DNA from: Cyprinodon diabolis
Lineage: Eukaryota; Chordata; Actinopteri; Cyprinodontiformes; Cyprinodontidae
Direction of reading: 5' to 3'
DNA length: 64,000 nucleotides
Assembly (NCBI GenBank): GCA_030533445.1
Contig: CM060070.1
Span: 27,206,001-27,270,000 of the forward strand
Part shown: positions 12,101 to 21,391 of the stretch, piece after piece
Numbering within the stretch: position 1 is the stretch's first letter
Layout of the letters: each line of letters begins with the position of its first letter
Translations under genes and position numbers: made by a program
Notes under the pieces: generated by a model
The model's database searches: none
Told to the model about the DNA's origin: nothing
What the model saw: the letters and a program-made list of their open reading frames with translations, nothing else

Positions 12101-15100
12101 AAGATAGTGGGCACCGAGCAGGAAACCGGGTTCTCATTGTGGGCAGAGCACCACTGAGAAAAGAGGCGCCATCTGTTAGCATACTGCAGCCGAGTGGAGG
12201 AAGCCCTAGCACTCAATATGGTGTGTCTCACAGTGTCTGAACACCCAGTCAGCCTCCCAGGGGCCATGCCCACAGCTGGAGACGTTGAGGGTTGGGGTGC
12301 CATATCTGTCCCCCCAACTGAGACAGCAGATCCCTCCTTGCTGGAAGACGCCATGGAGTACCGTGACACAGACTCCAAAGCAGCGGGAACCACGGCCGCG
12401 CTGGCCAGAACGGAGCTACCAGCAACACACTGTGGCCCTGCTCGAGAACCCTCCGTAGAGTCGGCCATACAGAAAGGCATACAGGAGAACCTGCGGCCAT
12501 GGATGAGCCAGTGCGTCCTGGCCCAGTGCACCCGCCACCCCGGTTAGGGAATACCATAGGGAGCAATGGGTCGACTCCTCTGTGGCGAACAGATCTACCT
12601 CTGCCTGCCCAAAGAGGTTCCAGATTATGCGCACTATGTCGCGGTGAAGAGACCACTCTCCCGGAGCAGGTGCCTGGCGGGATAGAGAGTCCGCAACCTG
12701 GTTCTGCCGTCCTTTCAGATACGCTGCATGCAGGGTACACAGACGGGGAAACGCCCATTCCAGGAGATCCCTTGACACCTTCAAGAGACGCGCTGACCTG
12801 GTGCCCCCTTGGTGGTTTATATGATATACAACAGAGGTGTTGTCCGTCCGAATCAGCACATGCCTTCCCTCTAGGTGGGGCAAAAGGCACCGGAGGGCCA
12901 TGTGCACAGCCCGCAGCTCCAGCACATTTATGTGTTCGGTGCGCTCCCTTGGGTCCCAGAGACCCCGAACAGCTCTGTGTTGCCACACGGCACCCCAGCC
13001 CATGAGGCTGGCATCCGTGGTGACCACCTCCCTTCGACACTACTAGCCCCATTGGAACACCACTGGACAAAAGGGTCCCCTCTCGCCAAGGAGCTAGTCC
13101 ATGGAGGCAGCTCCTGGTCACCATCAGCCTGCGATGCCTGTGCAGCCTGTCGTCTAGGCGAAAGCTGTTGAGCCATCGCTGCAAAGGACGCAGAAGGAGC
13201 AGCCCTAAGGGCACGAGTGACTGATGTCAGTTTGCCCAGCATTCGCAGGAAGATTATGTAGGGAAACTCCCTGCCCAGTCTGAATCGACGGACAAGCTGG
13301 AGTATGTCGTCCACCCTGTGAACAGATGGACGGGCCATCATGGTAGCGGAGTCCAGATGCATCCCAAGAAAGGTGGTTGTCTGAGATGGAACCAGACAAC
13401 TCTTTGCCAAGTTGACTTTGAGGCCTAACAGTGACACATGAAGTAGAAGCTGGGACGTATCCCGAGAGGCAGCTACCTGAGAGGGAGCACAAAGAAGCCA
13501 ATCGTCCAGGTATGGCAGAATCCTGACTCCGGAGGCCTGTAGAGGAGAGAGGGCTGCTTTCACGCATCGGGTAAACACCCTCGGGGAAAGGGAGAGCCCG
13601 AATGGGAGCACCCGGAATTGCCAATGGTGCCCCCGATAGGCGAACCTGAGAAAACGGCGATGTTCTGCCGCAATAGGCACGTGAAAGTAGGCGTCTGTCA
13701 GATCTATTGATGTAAACCAATCTCCCGCCCCAATGGTCTGAAGGACCTCTGTTATGGTGAGCATGTGGAAGGGAAGGACCTTCAGGTACCGATTCAGTCC
13801 CCTTAGATCTAAAATGGGGCGAAAACCACCGGTCTTCTTGGCCACAAGGAAGTATGTTGAGTAGTAGCCTCTGGGTTGCCGCAGAGGATCTACAGACTCG
13901 ATTGCCCTCTTGCCCAGGAGGGCAGAAAGCTCCTGGTCTAGTGCCTGAGATTTCACCGGGTCTGTGATGACAGTCATTTTGACCCGGTGTGAGAGGGGGG
14001 GCCGCCGTCGGAACTGGAGCCTGTAGCCATTGGTTAAGGTGGCAACCACCCATGGATCTATGGCATGAGCAGTCCAGAAATTCAGCTGCTGATGGGAAAA
14101 ATGTCCGACGGCTGGCCCGGTGGCATCATCTTCTATCCCCACGGCCCCTGGGGGCTCTGGGGGGAGGGCGTCCAGGATTTGAGGCCCGGGTCTGTCTAAC
14201 AGGGCGGCAGACTGGCTCACGAAAGACCCTTCTCGGTCTCTGCCGCACATCATGGGGATAGGAACCAACAGGTCTGCCACCAGTCTGAGGTCGGGGCTGA
14301 ACGCTGGTGGTAGCGGCCGGGCGGCCCGAACGTTGGGGAAAGGCAGGTATGCTCCTGCGAAGGCCGGAAAGCTGCTGGCTAGTCTGACGTGCCTGAGCAG
14401 TCCGTTCCAGCGCCTCCAAGGCAGCTGATCCAAACAGCTCCCCTGGTACAACCGGGACACCCCTGAGGGTCCTACGGCATGCTTCAGTCAGAGGAGACTG
14501 TGCCAACCAGACCTGTCTACGAGCTTGGACAAGAAAAGACATGACCCGTCCAAGCTCTCTCGTCATCAGCGCGAAGGCCTGCAGCGCTGCGTCACTATAA
14601 CCAACCGCCGCACTTGCACCACCAGTGTCCTGAACAGATGCAGACAGGGCAAACATGAGGTGCGCCAGGGAATTGCCAAGGCGGCCAGCACGCACTCCTG
14701 CATTGTACGCCTTACAGAGGAGGTCATCTGTAACCCGACATTGAGTCCGCGGGCACCGGACATCAGGACGCAGGGCTTCATCTGGTGACATCATCAGTGA
14801 GGCAACAGCGGGTTCAACTGCTGGCATACGGTCCAGGCCGGCCTTCACCGACTCATGCACGGCAGCTAATACGCGACCATCCGAGGAGAGACGCGACAGC
14901 GCTCTCGGTTCCCGCCAACAGGCGTGTAACTCCTTCAGGTTACTCCTCTGATGGAGGTACAGAAAAGGGAGTAGGAGCCCTTCCACGTCTGAAAAAAGCA
15001 CTCCCGGAGCTGGATGCCTCTCCTTGTGGGAGTTCCAGCTGCAGCTGCTTCAGGGCCATAGACATGACCTCCCGCATGGAACCGTCACCGGCCTCTCCAA

Positions 15101-18100
15101 CCGCACTCTGAGATGAAAATGAACCAGCCTCAGAGGCTTGAGAGGACCCTGCCTCCTCCTCATCTCTAAAATGGGAAGCGGAAGCAGCCAGAGAGATAAC
15201 GTCATCCTCTACAACCAGCTCGGGCATTGGTGGGGAAGAGAGCCCAACCACTGGGAGCGAGGGATCAGATTGCCGTGTCTGCAACAAGGACTTCATCTCT
15301 GCCAGCTCTGCTGACAACTGCTCCACCCTTGTGGACAGGCCCTGGTCAGGTTTGGCCCGCTTCGTCCGGGGGAGGGGCACAGATGCTGTGGTCCCACCAC
15401 GGCGCTTAGAACGCTTGGGGGGAACCACCTGCCCAGAGGGCGGAAGGTCCGAGCCCTCCTGGGGGCACAACTGGGCCAACCGAGCCACCCTCACTGCATG
15501 GGGCATAAAGCTGCAGTTCATGCAGGGGTTCTCAGACAGCGCCTCCAAAAGGTGCTCATGTCCATGGCAGGTAGGGCACAGGTCGTGGCCATCCTCTGCC
15601 TGCAGGGCAGCCCCACAATCCATGCAGCTGTGAGAGCCATCCATGTCTAAGGCCGACAAGGCTCAAAGAACAGAAAGTATCGAAAATCGGGAGAGGGGGC
15701 GCAAACGCAGCCGTCACCAATTACAGCAGAGAAATGAAAGAGGCTGCGAGCACAAGGCAGCCGATACTGGGAGAGGGGGCGAGAACCGCTACCGTCACCA
15801 GGAATAAAACCAATAAACCAAAAAAGCTAACAACGTTAGCTGTAGGGAAACTTAAGTTGGGAGTAGGAGCGAACAACGCTGCCGTCACCAATTATAGCGG
15901 ATAAAACAAGAGAGGCTGCGGACACAAGGCGGCCGATACTGGGAGAGGGGGCGAGAACAGCTACCGTCACCAGGAATAAAACCAATAAACCAAAAAAGCT
16001 AACAACGTTAGCTGTAGGGAAACTTAAGTTGGGAGTAGGAGCGATAAACGCTGCCGTCACCAATTAAGAGAGCAGACCAAGGAAAAGACTGCCAAAAAGG
16101 TTGATATTGGGAGAGGGGCCGAAAAACGCAGCCGTCACCATTTATAACAAAGCAGACCGAGGAAGAAGGCTGCAAAAGTAGGAAATATACTGGGAGAGGG
16201 GGCGAAAACCGCTGCCATCACCATTTATAACAAAGCAGACCGAGGAAGAAGGCTGCAAAAGTAGGAAATATACTGGGAGAGGGGGCGAAAACCGCTGCCG
16301 TCACCAGGTATAACACCAACAAACGAAAGAAGCTAACTACTTTAGCCGTATATAACTTCGGCAGTGAAGTTATTCACACTGGGAGTAGGGGCGAAATCGC
16401 TGCCGTCACCAGTTCGAAACAAAACAGCACGAAGCTGTAGGTAAAAAGCTAAAGCCGTGAGCCGGGAGAGGGGGCGCGGACGCTACCATCACCAGCAAAC
16501 AACTCACTTACCTTCCGTAATCCTCAGAATCGACCCGTTGCAGCCCTGGGAGTGCGGAGAATAACCGCAACTCCAGTCAAGAGACAGGGGCTTCAGACAA
16601 CGGGGAAGTTAGCGAACCGCTTGCGAGAAGAAAAAAGGGAGCAGAGCAAAGGATGACACCAGGCTATATAGCTTCTGAGTGGTCATCCGGTGTCACAGGT
16701 GTGACTCTGTTGGTATAATTACTCGAACTGCGCATGCCCGAAGGGAACATTCAGTGCTTTCAGCACCGCCCTCTGGCGGTCAGTAGGGATGAAATAGAAC
16801 TTCCCACAATCAACTTTAACTCCAGCACAGAGTTTGCTGCTTTGCAATGACTCAAACTGAGCCAGTTGTGGGGTTATTATATTAGAAAACCTGTTTTTTT
16901 TTAACTTTTACATATCTTTAAGAACAATAACCTTCAGCATTAATAGAAACACTATATTGGCATTAATTTTCTTCTGTTGCTTTAAATTAATTCTTTATCT
17001 ATTAAACCATTTATATTCACCTATTTTTCTTCCAATGGAGTTCATAAACTCAGCTTAAAAGTGTTCATATAGATTTGGAGCAAGGTGTGTTGTTCTCCTG
17101 TAGGGCTGCAACAACGAATCGATAAAATCGATAAAAATCGACTTTTAAAAGCGTTGGCAACGAATTTCATCATCGATTAGTTGTGTCGCGCGATTAATGC
17201 GTCTGCCGCCGCCGTCATCACATCCACTTGACTGAAACGGGGGAAGAAAAAAAAAATACGGCAAAGCGAGTCAGCGCCGCAGGTGCAGTATTGCCAACTC
17301 AGCGACTTTTCAGACCCCTCCAGCGACTATTTTTCAAAAAAGCGACTAGCGACAAATCTGGCGACTTTTTACGGTGTCACTGGCGGCTTTTGGAGACTCT
17401 TACGTGAAAGCATGTATCGTTCCTACTCTGCCGTGGGGCGCCTCCCCCATCCCAACCCCGTTCTCCCGCTCCCGCAGGAGTCCCTCTCAGCGCTGCAGTC
17501 AGAGCCGCAGGATGTTTACCCTCAGCGTCCAGACTGAAAATGAAGTGCGCACGCGCCGGGATTGACGGCGCAAATTAATCATAATAATTAAAATAGCCTG
17601 CGCTTTGTAAAGCGAAAAAAGTCGTAACATGCAACTTTTGTAAAAACAAATGAACATGGCACGGAACCACCATGCTTGTTTGGTTTTAAAGTGGGGAAAC
17701 GTAACGTTAGTTTCTCAGGTGACTCATCTGATGCTTTCCTTACCGTGTTAGTAGGTTACAGACAGTGATAAGGTTGGCTACTTATTTTACTTTTAATTTC
17801 ATTTGAATTAGCTTAAGCAGCGTTTATATTTTCTTTATAAATAAATTAACTTGCAAATTATGAGGGCAACGCTTTTAAAGTTTAAATCTTCTGGCAAAGA
17901 TAAAGTAAAGATCCTGCAATTTATGGAAGTAAAGCAGAATAAAATCCAGCAAGATCAGTAATATGTCAATTAATTATATGCCACATTCCCATGTAAATAT
18001 CTGTCTTTGGAGGATGTGTTTTTTAGCACCCCTAGTTCTCTCATTTTTATTCCAAATACAATTTATAATTTGAATCACAGGGCTATTTTTATCTCTATGG

Positions 18101-20418
18101 TTAAGTATTTCCTCAAGTAGCAACTTTAACTGCTATACTTTCCTGTCTTAAAAGGCAGAACTCTTCTAGTCTAAAAAAAAATGTATTTGTTGAAATGGGG
18201 GGACCTATTGTTTGAACCCCTTAGGGGCTTTTAAAAACAAAAATGGCTTTTTATGCGCTTTATGAAACAAAGTACCTTATATTTTGTGGATGTACAGCTA
18301 CATTTCTCATGTAAGTTTGCGTAGTTTTAACACAAACATTTATTTTTCATATTGCACCAGTATAGTTAATGAGCAACCTGTACTTGTGTGCTTGTTTGTT
18401 CTGTCTAAAATGTTTATTTTGGAATAAAGAGGTTAATATAAAAATATTTTTTGTCCGATTCATCGATTAATCGAAAAAATAATCGGTCGATTCATGGATT
18501 TTTAAAATAATCGTTAGTTGCAGCCCTATTCTCCTGCTTTAAGTTTACAAACACAAATTCTCAAAGGTTGACTCCAACAGTGAAGCACTGAACCCCTGTA
18601 GTAGTTTTTTTTTTTTGGTACCATATATTGTGCAGGAATCAATCATAACAGACACATGAAGATATGAAGACAGCCAAAAAATCTTTAATAACAAGTCTTC
18701 AGTTCAAAATCCAATAAGGCTTCTGTTTATGGAGAACAAGCTGAAGAGAAATCCAACTCCCAGCAGCAGTATATGCCACAAACAACATCCAGTTAGATGG
18801 CCCAGCAGGCTAAATCCAACGGTCTCAAATAATGGAGGAGGGAAGATCTTGCAAATGAAAGATGAGTTGCAAACGGACAGGTTGGCTGTGAGGCTTCCTA
18901 AAGCCTAATCACAACAGGTGCCATTCAACAGGTGAATTCTGGGCTTCTTCTGTTAGACGTGGCCTATAGATTAAATGAAGATTAATGGGTTTGCAAGCAT
19001 AACATAACAAAAAGAAACTCCAAGCAGTTAGAAAAGTGTTCCAAACCAACATTAATAAGTTTGGCCTTGTCTCCTCCCATCAGTAACTTACCAGAATCCA
19101 TTGATGCCCAGTTTACACAGTAGCCACTGAGACACAGCATAATAAGCTACAACGAAGGTCTTCAACAGGGGGTCCGCAAACCCTAGGGGGTCCACAGAGT
19201 CTGCAATTTTTTCCACTTTAAATATACATTAACATGAATTCAACTCACTGTAGTAAACAGATAAATGGAGGCAGAAGAGGTCTTTCAGTCATCAAAGCAC
19301 ACATTCAGGAGCTCTTTCAAGCTGGGCACCATTTCATTCACAACACCTGTCTGTCCCATCAACCAGAAATCAGAATCAGAAATTCTTTAATAATCCCAGA
19401 TCGAAATTACTTCCGTTACATGACTCCATGTGTAATAGAGTGACTATAGGACCAGTTTGATATAACACAATTTCATATAATATACGTAATTACGGGGTCC
19501 CCCTCCATCTCGCCATCAGTTTTGGGGTCCTTGGCCTGGAAAACGTTGAAGACCCCTGAGCTACATTATGATGAAACTTTGAATATTTCAGAAGAGTTGA
19601 AGAGAAGCTAATGGTAGAAGCTTTAGATATATCTGAGCTATGCATCTTGCTGCCCAGCATGGCAGTTTTTTCTGGTCTTTACAAGGCATAGTGTTTACTA
19701 GCGCCTCCTAGGGATGGGGTCCTTAGAATCTATGTAGTACTCTATCAGTACAGGCCTTTTACCATTCTAAAGAAATGATCATAAATCTGCGCTGTCCATT
19801 TCTGCATAAAGGTAAAACATTTTGGCGTCAGGTTATTTAAGAGGACATTTAAAAGCAACATGGCAAGTTTTTGTCTGAAAGAGCAAATCATAAATACTTT
19901 TTATAAGAGCAGTAGATAATTCACCCTAGACAGATGTCTCTTTAACGTGCAATCCAAAATTGACCACCTCTCCTCCTTGTTATCTTTGGCTAGTTGTGGA
20001 GAGGATCGACTCCTGTGCCTCCATGTACAGCAGGTCCATCCAGGGTCACCACGTCTGTCTGCTGGTCAAAACTGTGAGTGGAATATTTCCTTCTTTGCAA
20101 GGTCTATATTACTGTGATACACCTGTATTTAAAACATGTAAACATAAGAAACATGGGGTGGTTAAAAATAGACAAATGAAGTTGACTTTTACATCCAAAA
20201 CCTTGAGTTTTTTTTTTTTCTAAAACGCATCCATATTATTTTTGTTGTAAATGAAACACTGCTACTTTCTGATTTTGTTATTGAATCATTAAAATGTGAA
20301 TTTGTTTCTGGTTCTTTCCCAGGCCGGTCAGACTGTGTCCATCGATGCAAAATGTGACGAGCCGACTCTTCTTGGGAATGTTCTGGATGAGATCAAGCAG
20401 ACCTTCTGTCAGTGCTGA
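142..20418 (+). CDS. ap3d1: AP-3 complex subunit delta-1, 3' part of the gene (15 coding exons)
   Basis: Delta is the large subunit of the AP-3 adaptor, which sorts cargo from endosomes/TGN to lysosomes and lysosome-related organelles. Coding exons, by GT-AG sites and preserved phase: 142-217, 419-618, 2306-2379, 4406-4568, 4712-4861, 5444-5497, 7387-7488, 7760-7915, 8178-8225, 9282-9471, 9565-9653, 10140-10225, 10530-10651, 19994-20073, 20323-20418 (TGA). They total 1686 nt, or 561 residues in an unbroken frame. The first exons carry the conserved GVEHIPVVQIDL and GLPMSDQYVKLEEERR blocks and VDIVTEEMPE. The middle exons form the charged hinge, with runs of Lys/Glu and a His cluster (HHHHRHH). 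The last six exons form the ear, with VLDSLNSKLQRPEG, VPFQLPPG, QSIVMPQKLKGTL, YLITTPCYSDAFAKLLESGD, ICFHHHFS and SCASMYSRSIQGHHVCLLVK. The order and most residues match vertebrate AP3D1. The N-terminal trunk exons lie before base 1. The intron before the last two exons is swollen by transposons. The exon at 5444-5497 (DLDFWLSNAP) is less certain than the others and may be alternative. Confidence 0.96.
619..2305. other. ap3d1 intron with an old repeat scrap
   Basis: AT-rich intron between the first two hinge exons and the NALPSDDDE exon. Around 1150-1240 there is a TATCG/ATCGCGATG-type stretch that resembles the degraded end of an interspersed repeat common in fish. Nothing else is recognisable. 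Confidence 0.5.
3018..3041 (+). other. ap3d1: Candidate 24-nt in-frame microexon of ap3d1
   Basis: Inside the intron 2380-4405. It is bounded by GTGGCAG on the left and by the full consensus donor CAG|GTGAGT on the right, and preceded at about 30-80 bases by a strong pyrimidine tract with several TGC triplets (2940-2990). The flanking exons end and start in phase 2, and 24 nt keeps that phase. Inclusion would replace one junction codon and add eight residues (about NLMESTGR) with no stop, between DIDLD and the PLADNEK block. The splice sites are seen; use of the exon is inferred. Confidence 0.45.
5498..7386. other. ap3d1 intron, no gene content seen
   Basis: Pyrimidine-rich at its start, then ordinary AT-rich intron sequence. 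No RNA gene or clear transposon end was recognised. Confidence 0.5.
8958..8978 (+). other. ap3d1: Candidate 21-nt in-frame microexon of ap3d1
   Basis: Lies in the intron 8226-9281. A T-rich tract ending TTTAAAG precedes it and GAG|GTACTG follows. The flanking exons join in phase 0, so inclusion would add seven residues (MKEDAEE) between NSYIKM and VYDIQGN, right at the start of the ear domain. The residues are acidic like the neighbouring hinge. The donor is only moderate, and this could be chance. Confidence 0.3.
10889..11033 (-). repeat. DIRS inverted terminal repeat, 3' copy in element orientation
   Basis: 145 bases that pair without gaps with 16638-16782. It contains GCTATATAGC (10999-11008). 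Similarity continues imperfectly inward to about 11055. Outward, this side has an extra tail (10849-10870) that is absent from the other end. Confidence 0.93.
11079..11182 (-). repeat. DIRS internal complementary region
   Basis: 11079-11130 is the exact reverse complement of the left outer end (10849-10900). 11130-11182 is the reverse complement of the right outer end (16748-16800) with one mismatch. The two halves meet at a single shared base (11130). This is the hallmark structure thought to template joining of DIRS ends into a circle. Confidence 0.93.
11224..12531 (-). pseudogene. DIRS tyrosine recombinase with one nonsense codon
   Basis: One frame from about 12531 to the stop at 11224, interrupted only by a TAG at 12097-12099. 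Before the stop lies a core-binding segment (STRLQYANRWRLFSQWCSAH). After it come FLQSLL and the catalytic domain. In the 274-residue downstream frame (starting 12048) the family's key residues are visible: Arg85 in SAKRVSEL, His215 and Arg218 in HSTR, Trp241 in the H/W position, and Tyr251 in FTRFYSVN. This is the enzyme that inserts the circular DNA copy in DIRS elements, in place of an integrase. The catalytic domain itself is open; only the upstream stop disables the frame. Confidence 0.93.
12249..14460 (-). pseudogene. DIRS reverse transcriptase / RNase H, two frame breaks
   Basis: The reverse transcriptase frame is 14460-12928. It shows YYSTYFLVAKKTGGFRPILDLRGLN (quoted here in part), the first catalytic Asp in FTSIDLTDAYFHVPI (about residue 253), LPFGLSLSPRVFT, and the YxDD box in ILPYLDDWLL (about 317-320). 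RNase H follows in the next frame from about 13040 to 12416, with VTTDASLMGWGAVW, an ELRAVHMAL glutamate, the RTDNTSVVYHIN aspartate and NQVADSLSR. A C-terminal tail (HSVLLVAPFWPARPW, RRDLLSQ) continues in the third frame to 12249. Each break, near 13040 and near 12480, is consistent with loss of one base. The RT resembles DIRS/Ngaro-type enzymes more than Gypsy or LINE ones. Confidence 0.92.
14126..15644 (-). pseudogene. DIRS gag-like gene, broken by one frameshift
   Basis: The likely ATG is at 15644 (MDGSHSCMDCG); codons before it open on TTG. The first frame ends at 14940 and the second runs 15001-14126. The N-terminal part has paired cysteines (CMDCG, CPTCHGH, CMNC) suggesting a zinc-binding region, then a basic RSKRRGG patch and a short coiled-coil-like stretch (VEQLSAELAEMKSLL). 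The second part (KELHACWREPR onward) is helical and ends Arg/Pro-rich, as expected for a nucleic-acid-binding gag. The break near 14940 looks like a single extra base that makes a TAA. The end overlaps the reverse transcriptase frame. Assignment as gag rests on position and composition. Confidence 0.8.
15689..16495 (-). repeat. Ten tandem ~83-bp units in the DIRS leader
   Basis: A core of about 36 bases (GGGAGAGGGGGCG... then CCGTCACCA on the + strand) starts at 15689, 15769, 15859, 15941, 16031, 16109, 16192, 16274, 16381 and 16464. Spacing is 78-90 bases except one of 107. Higher-order copies are visible: a 172-bp period (15769/15859 repeated as 15941/16031) and an almost exact 82-bp duplication (16141-16216 and 16223-16298). 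In element orientation each core reads as a C/T-rich tract, and five end in CAG. Confidence 0.9.
16505..16515 (-). other. Consensus 5' splice site in the DIRS leader
   Basis: In element orientation the sequence reads GGAAG|GTAAGTGAG, with the GT at 16511-16510. It sits between the inverted repeat and the tandem array. A C/T-rich stretch ending in AG just before gag (about 15663-15685) could be the matching acceptor, which would make the whole array an intron. Splicing is inferred only. Confidence 0.4.
16638..16782 (-). repeat. DIRS inverted terminal repeat, 5' copy in element orientation
   Basis: Reverse complement of 10889-11033. Outside it, 16783-16800 is an imperfect version of the opposite end. 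GCTATATAGC at 16663-16672 could serve as a TATA box for transcription of the element toward lower coordinates. Confidence 0.93.
16801..17092. other. ap3d1 intron between two transposons
   Basis: AT-rich, no recognisable feature. Confidence 0.5.
17101..18528. mobile_element. Non-autonomous hAT-type DNA transposon with perfect 8-bp TSD
   Basis: It starts TAGGGCTGCAAC and ends GTTGCAGCCCTA, a perfect 12-bp inverted pair. The flanks 17093-17100 and 18529-18536 are both TTCTCCTG, an 8-bp target duplication as made by hAT transposases. Both subterminal regions are rich in ATCGAT/GATTAATCG motifs. The interior contains no transposase; a GC-rich block (17160-17575) holds only short, unrecognised frames. 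Confidence 0.93.
18537..19152. other. ap3d1 intron, unassigned repeat-like sequence
   Basis: More GC-rich and even-textured than the neighbouring intron from about 18620 to 18960, which suggests an old insertion, but no ends or coding motif were recognised. Confidence 0.35.
19153..19558. mobile_element. Short hAT-type MITE
   Basis: The right end is GTTGAAGACCCCTG (reverse complement CAGGGGTCTTCAAC, a classic hAT-type end). The left end is a decayed version, CGAAGGTCTTCAAC. The flanks AGCTACAA (19145-19152) and AGCTACAT (19559-19566) agree at 7 of 8 bases. Both ends are followed by GGGGTCC-type inner repeats. Inside lies a scrap of another fish repeat (AGAATCAGAAATTCTTTAAT, around 19374). Confidence 0.75.
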
Positions 20419-21360
20419 TTGTTTCTGACGGCCCCAGGGTGCCCCGACCCCTTCATGCCACCCACTCCATCATTAAAGCGACACAATCACATTATGAAAC
20501 ACTGCGGCTGGGACCTCCAGCTTCACCCTATTTATTAGTTGTCCAGTTTTCAAGATTACTGTTTCCTTGCCTCGGCTCCGGGGCCCTCACTTTAATTTTT
20601 CCTCTGCACTCTCATGCTTTCTGTTGTTTTGCAGACTTTTTTCATGCTTTGTCTTCTCTGTGGTGCACTTTGACTTGTACCTTGGTTTTCCAGCTTCTCC
20701 TTGCTTTGGATTGCCTCACATCCTCTGCTGTCCCCGGCCGGCCTTACCCTCTGCCCTCCCACTCTGCTGGCAGTTCACTCTGACAGTCATGTGACGTAAC
20801 AACTGGATGTTTGCTGTTGATGGTTGAAATGTATTTTCACTGTTTGAGGTTTTATGTTTTCGTCTGTAGTTGTTTTTTGTTTTGATCTATGAGTTTCGTC
20901 TCTCCTCCTTTGAAGCCTGTCTGCGCCTTTCTCAACACACCGTTTTCCGCTTACTGAACATCCGTCCAGCTCTGCTCGTTTGGCCTGGGACACCAATGGG
21001 ACCGACTCCTCCTCCACCAAGGTCCCCAGCTGGAGGAAATGTAGTATCCTAGCTTGGTTCCTCAGCTGTTGTGTAAAGATGAAACATTAGGGCAGCTGCA
21101 TTGATGATGGAGCAGAGATGAAACCAAAGCTAGATACACTAAAAGGCGGGGGTTTCGGGGTTGAATAAAAGCTTTTTCCCCTCATTTGTTTCTTGGCAGT
21201 GCTCCCAACAGATGTGGGATTTTAACAAGTATGACTTAATGGTTTAGTTTTTTTATTTTTATTTTGTTCTGTGCCTTTTCTCCTACATTCTACTCAAGCT
21301 CTTTAGGACAATTTGCATATCATTCCTTCCATAAATAAAACAGAGTAAATAGTTTATACA

Positions 21361-21364
<4 letters not shown>

Positions 21365-21391
<27 letters not shown>
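21365..21391. repeat. (AT)n microsatellite
   Basis: Uninterrupted AT dinucleotides inside the ap3d1 3' UTR. Confidence 0.95.

Larger units (their letters stand above)
10849..16800 (-). mobile_element. DIRS1-like tyrosine-recombinase retrotransposon, near full length, decayed
   Basis: A 5.95-kb element inserted antisense in an ap3d1 intron. In its own orientation (from 16800 down) it has: inverted repeat, leader with tandem repeats, gag, reverse transcriptase, RNase H, tyrosine recombinase, internal complementary region, inverted repeat. DIRS elements integrate a circular intermediate with a tyrosine recombinase and so leave no target-site duplication; none is seen here (left flank ends in AATT, right flank starts TTCCC, with one shared C at the junctions). 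The ends are fixed by the internal complementary region, which contains both outer ends back to back. No DAM-type methyltransferase domain, present in some DIRS1 elements, was recognised. Three frame breaks and one stop show this copy is not autonomous. Confidence 0.95.

Noticed and set aside
12499..13005. 168-residue + strand frame
   Set aside because: Antisense shadow of the DIRS RNase H region.
12928..14460. Gypsy or LINE origin for the intronic reverse transcriptase
   Set aside because: The inverted terminal repeats, internal complementary region and R/H-x-x-R/Y recombinase fit DIRS only; there is no integrase, LTR or endonuclease.
15689..16495. Regular repeat-spacer pattern reminiscent of CRISPR
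   Set aside because: Spacers are themselves related and units are about 83 bp within a eukaryotic retrotransposon leader.
20412..20783. 123-residue frame
   Set aside because: Lies in the ap3d1 3' UTR, shifted from the true frame.
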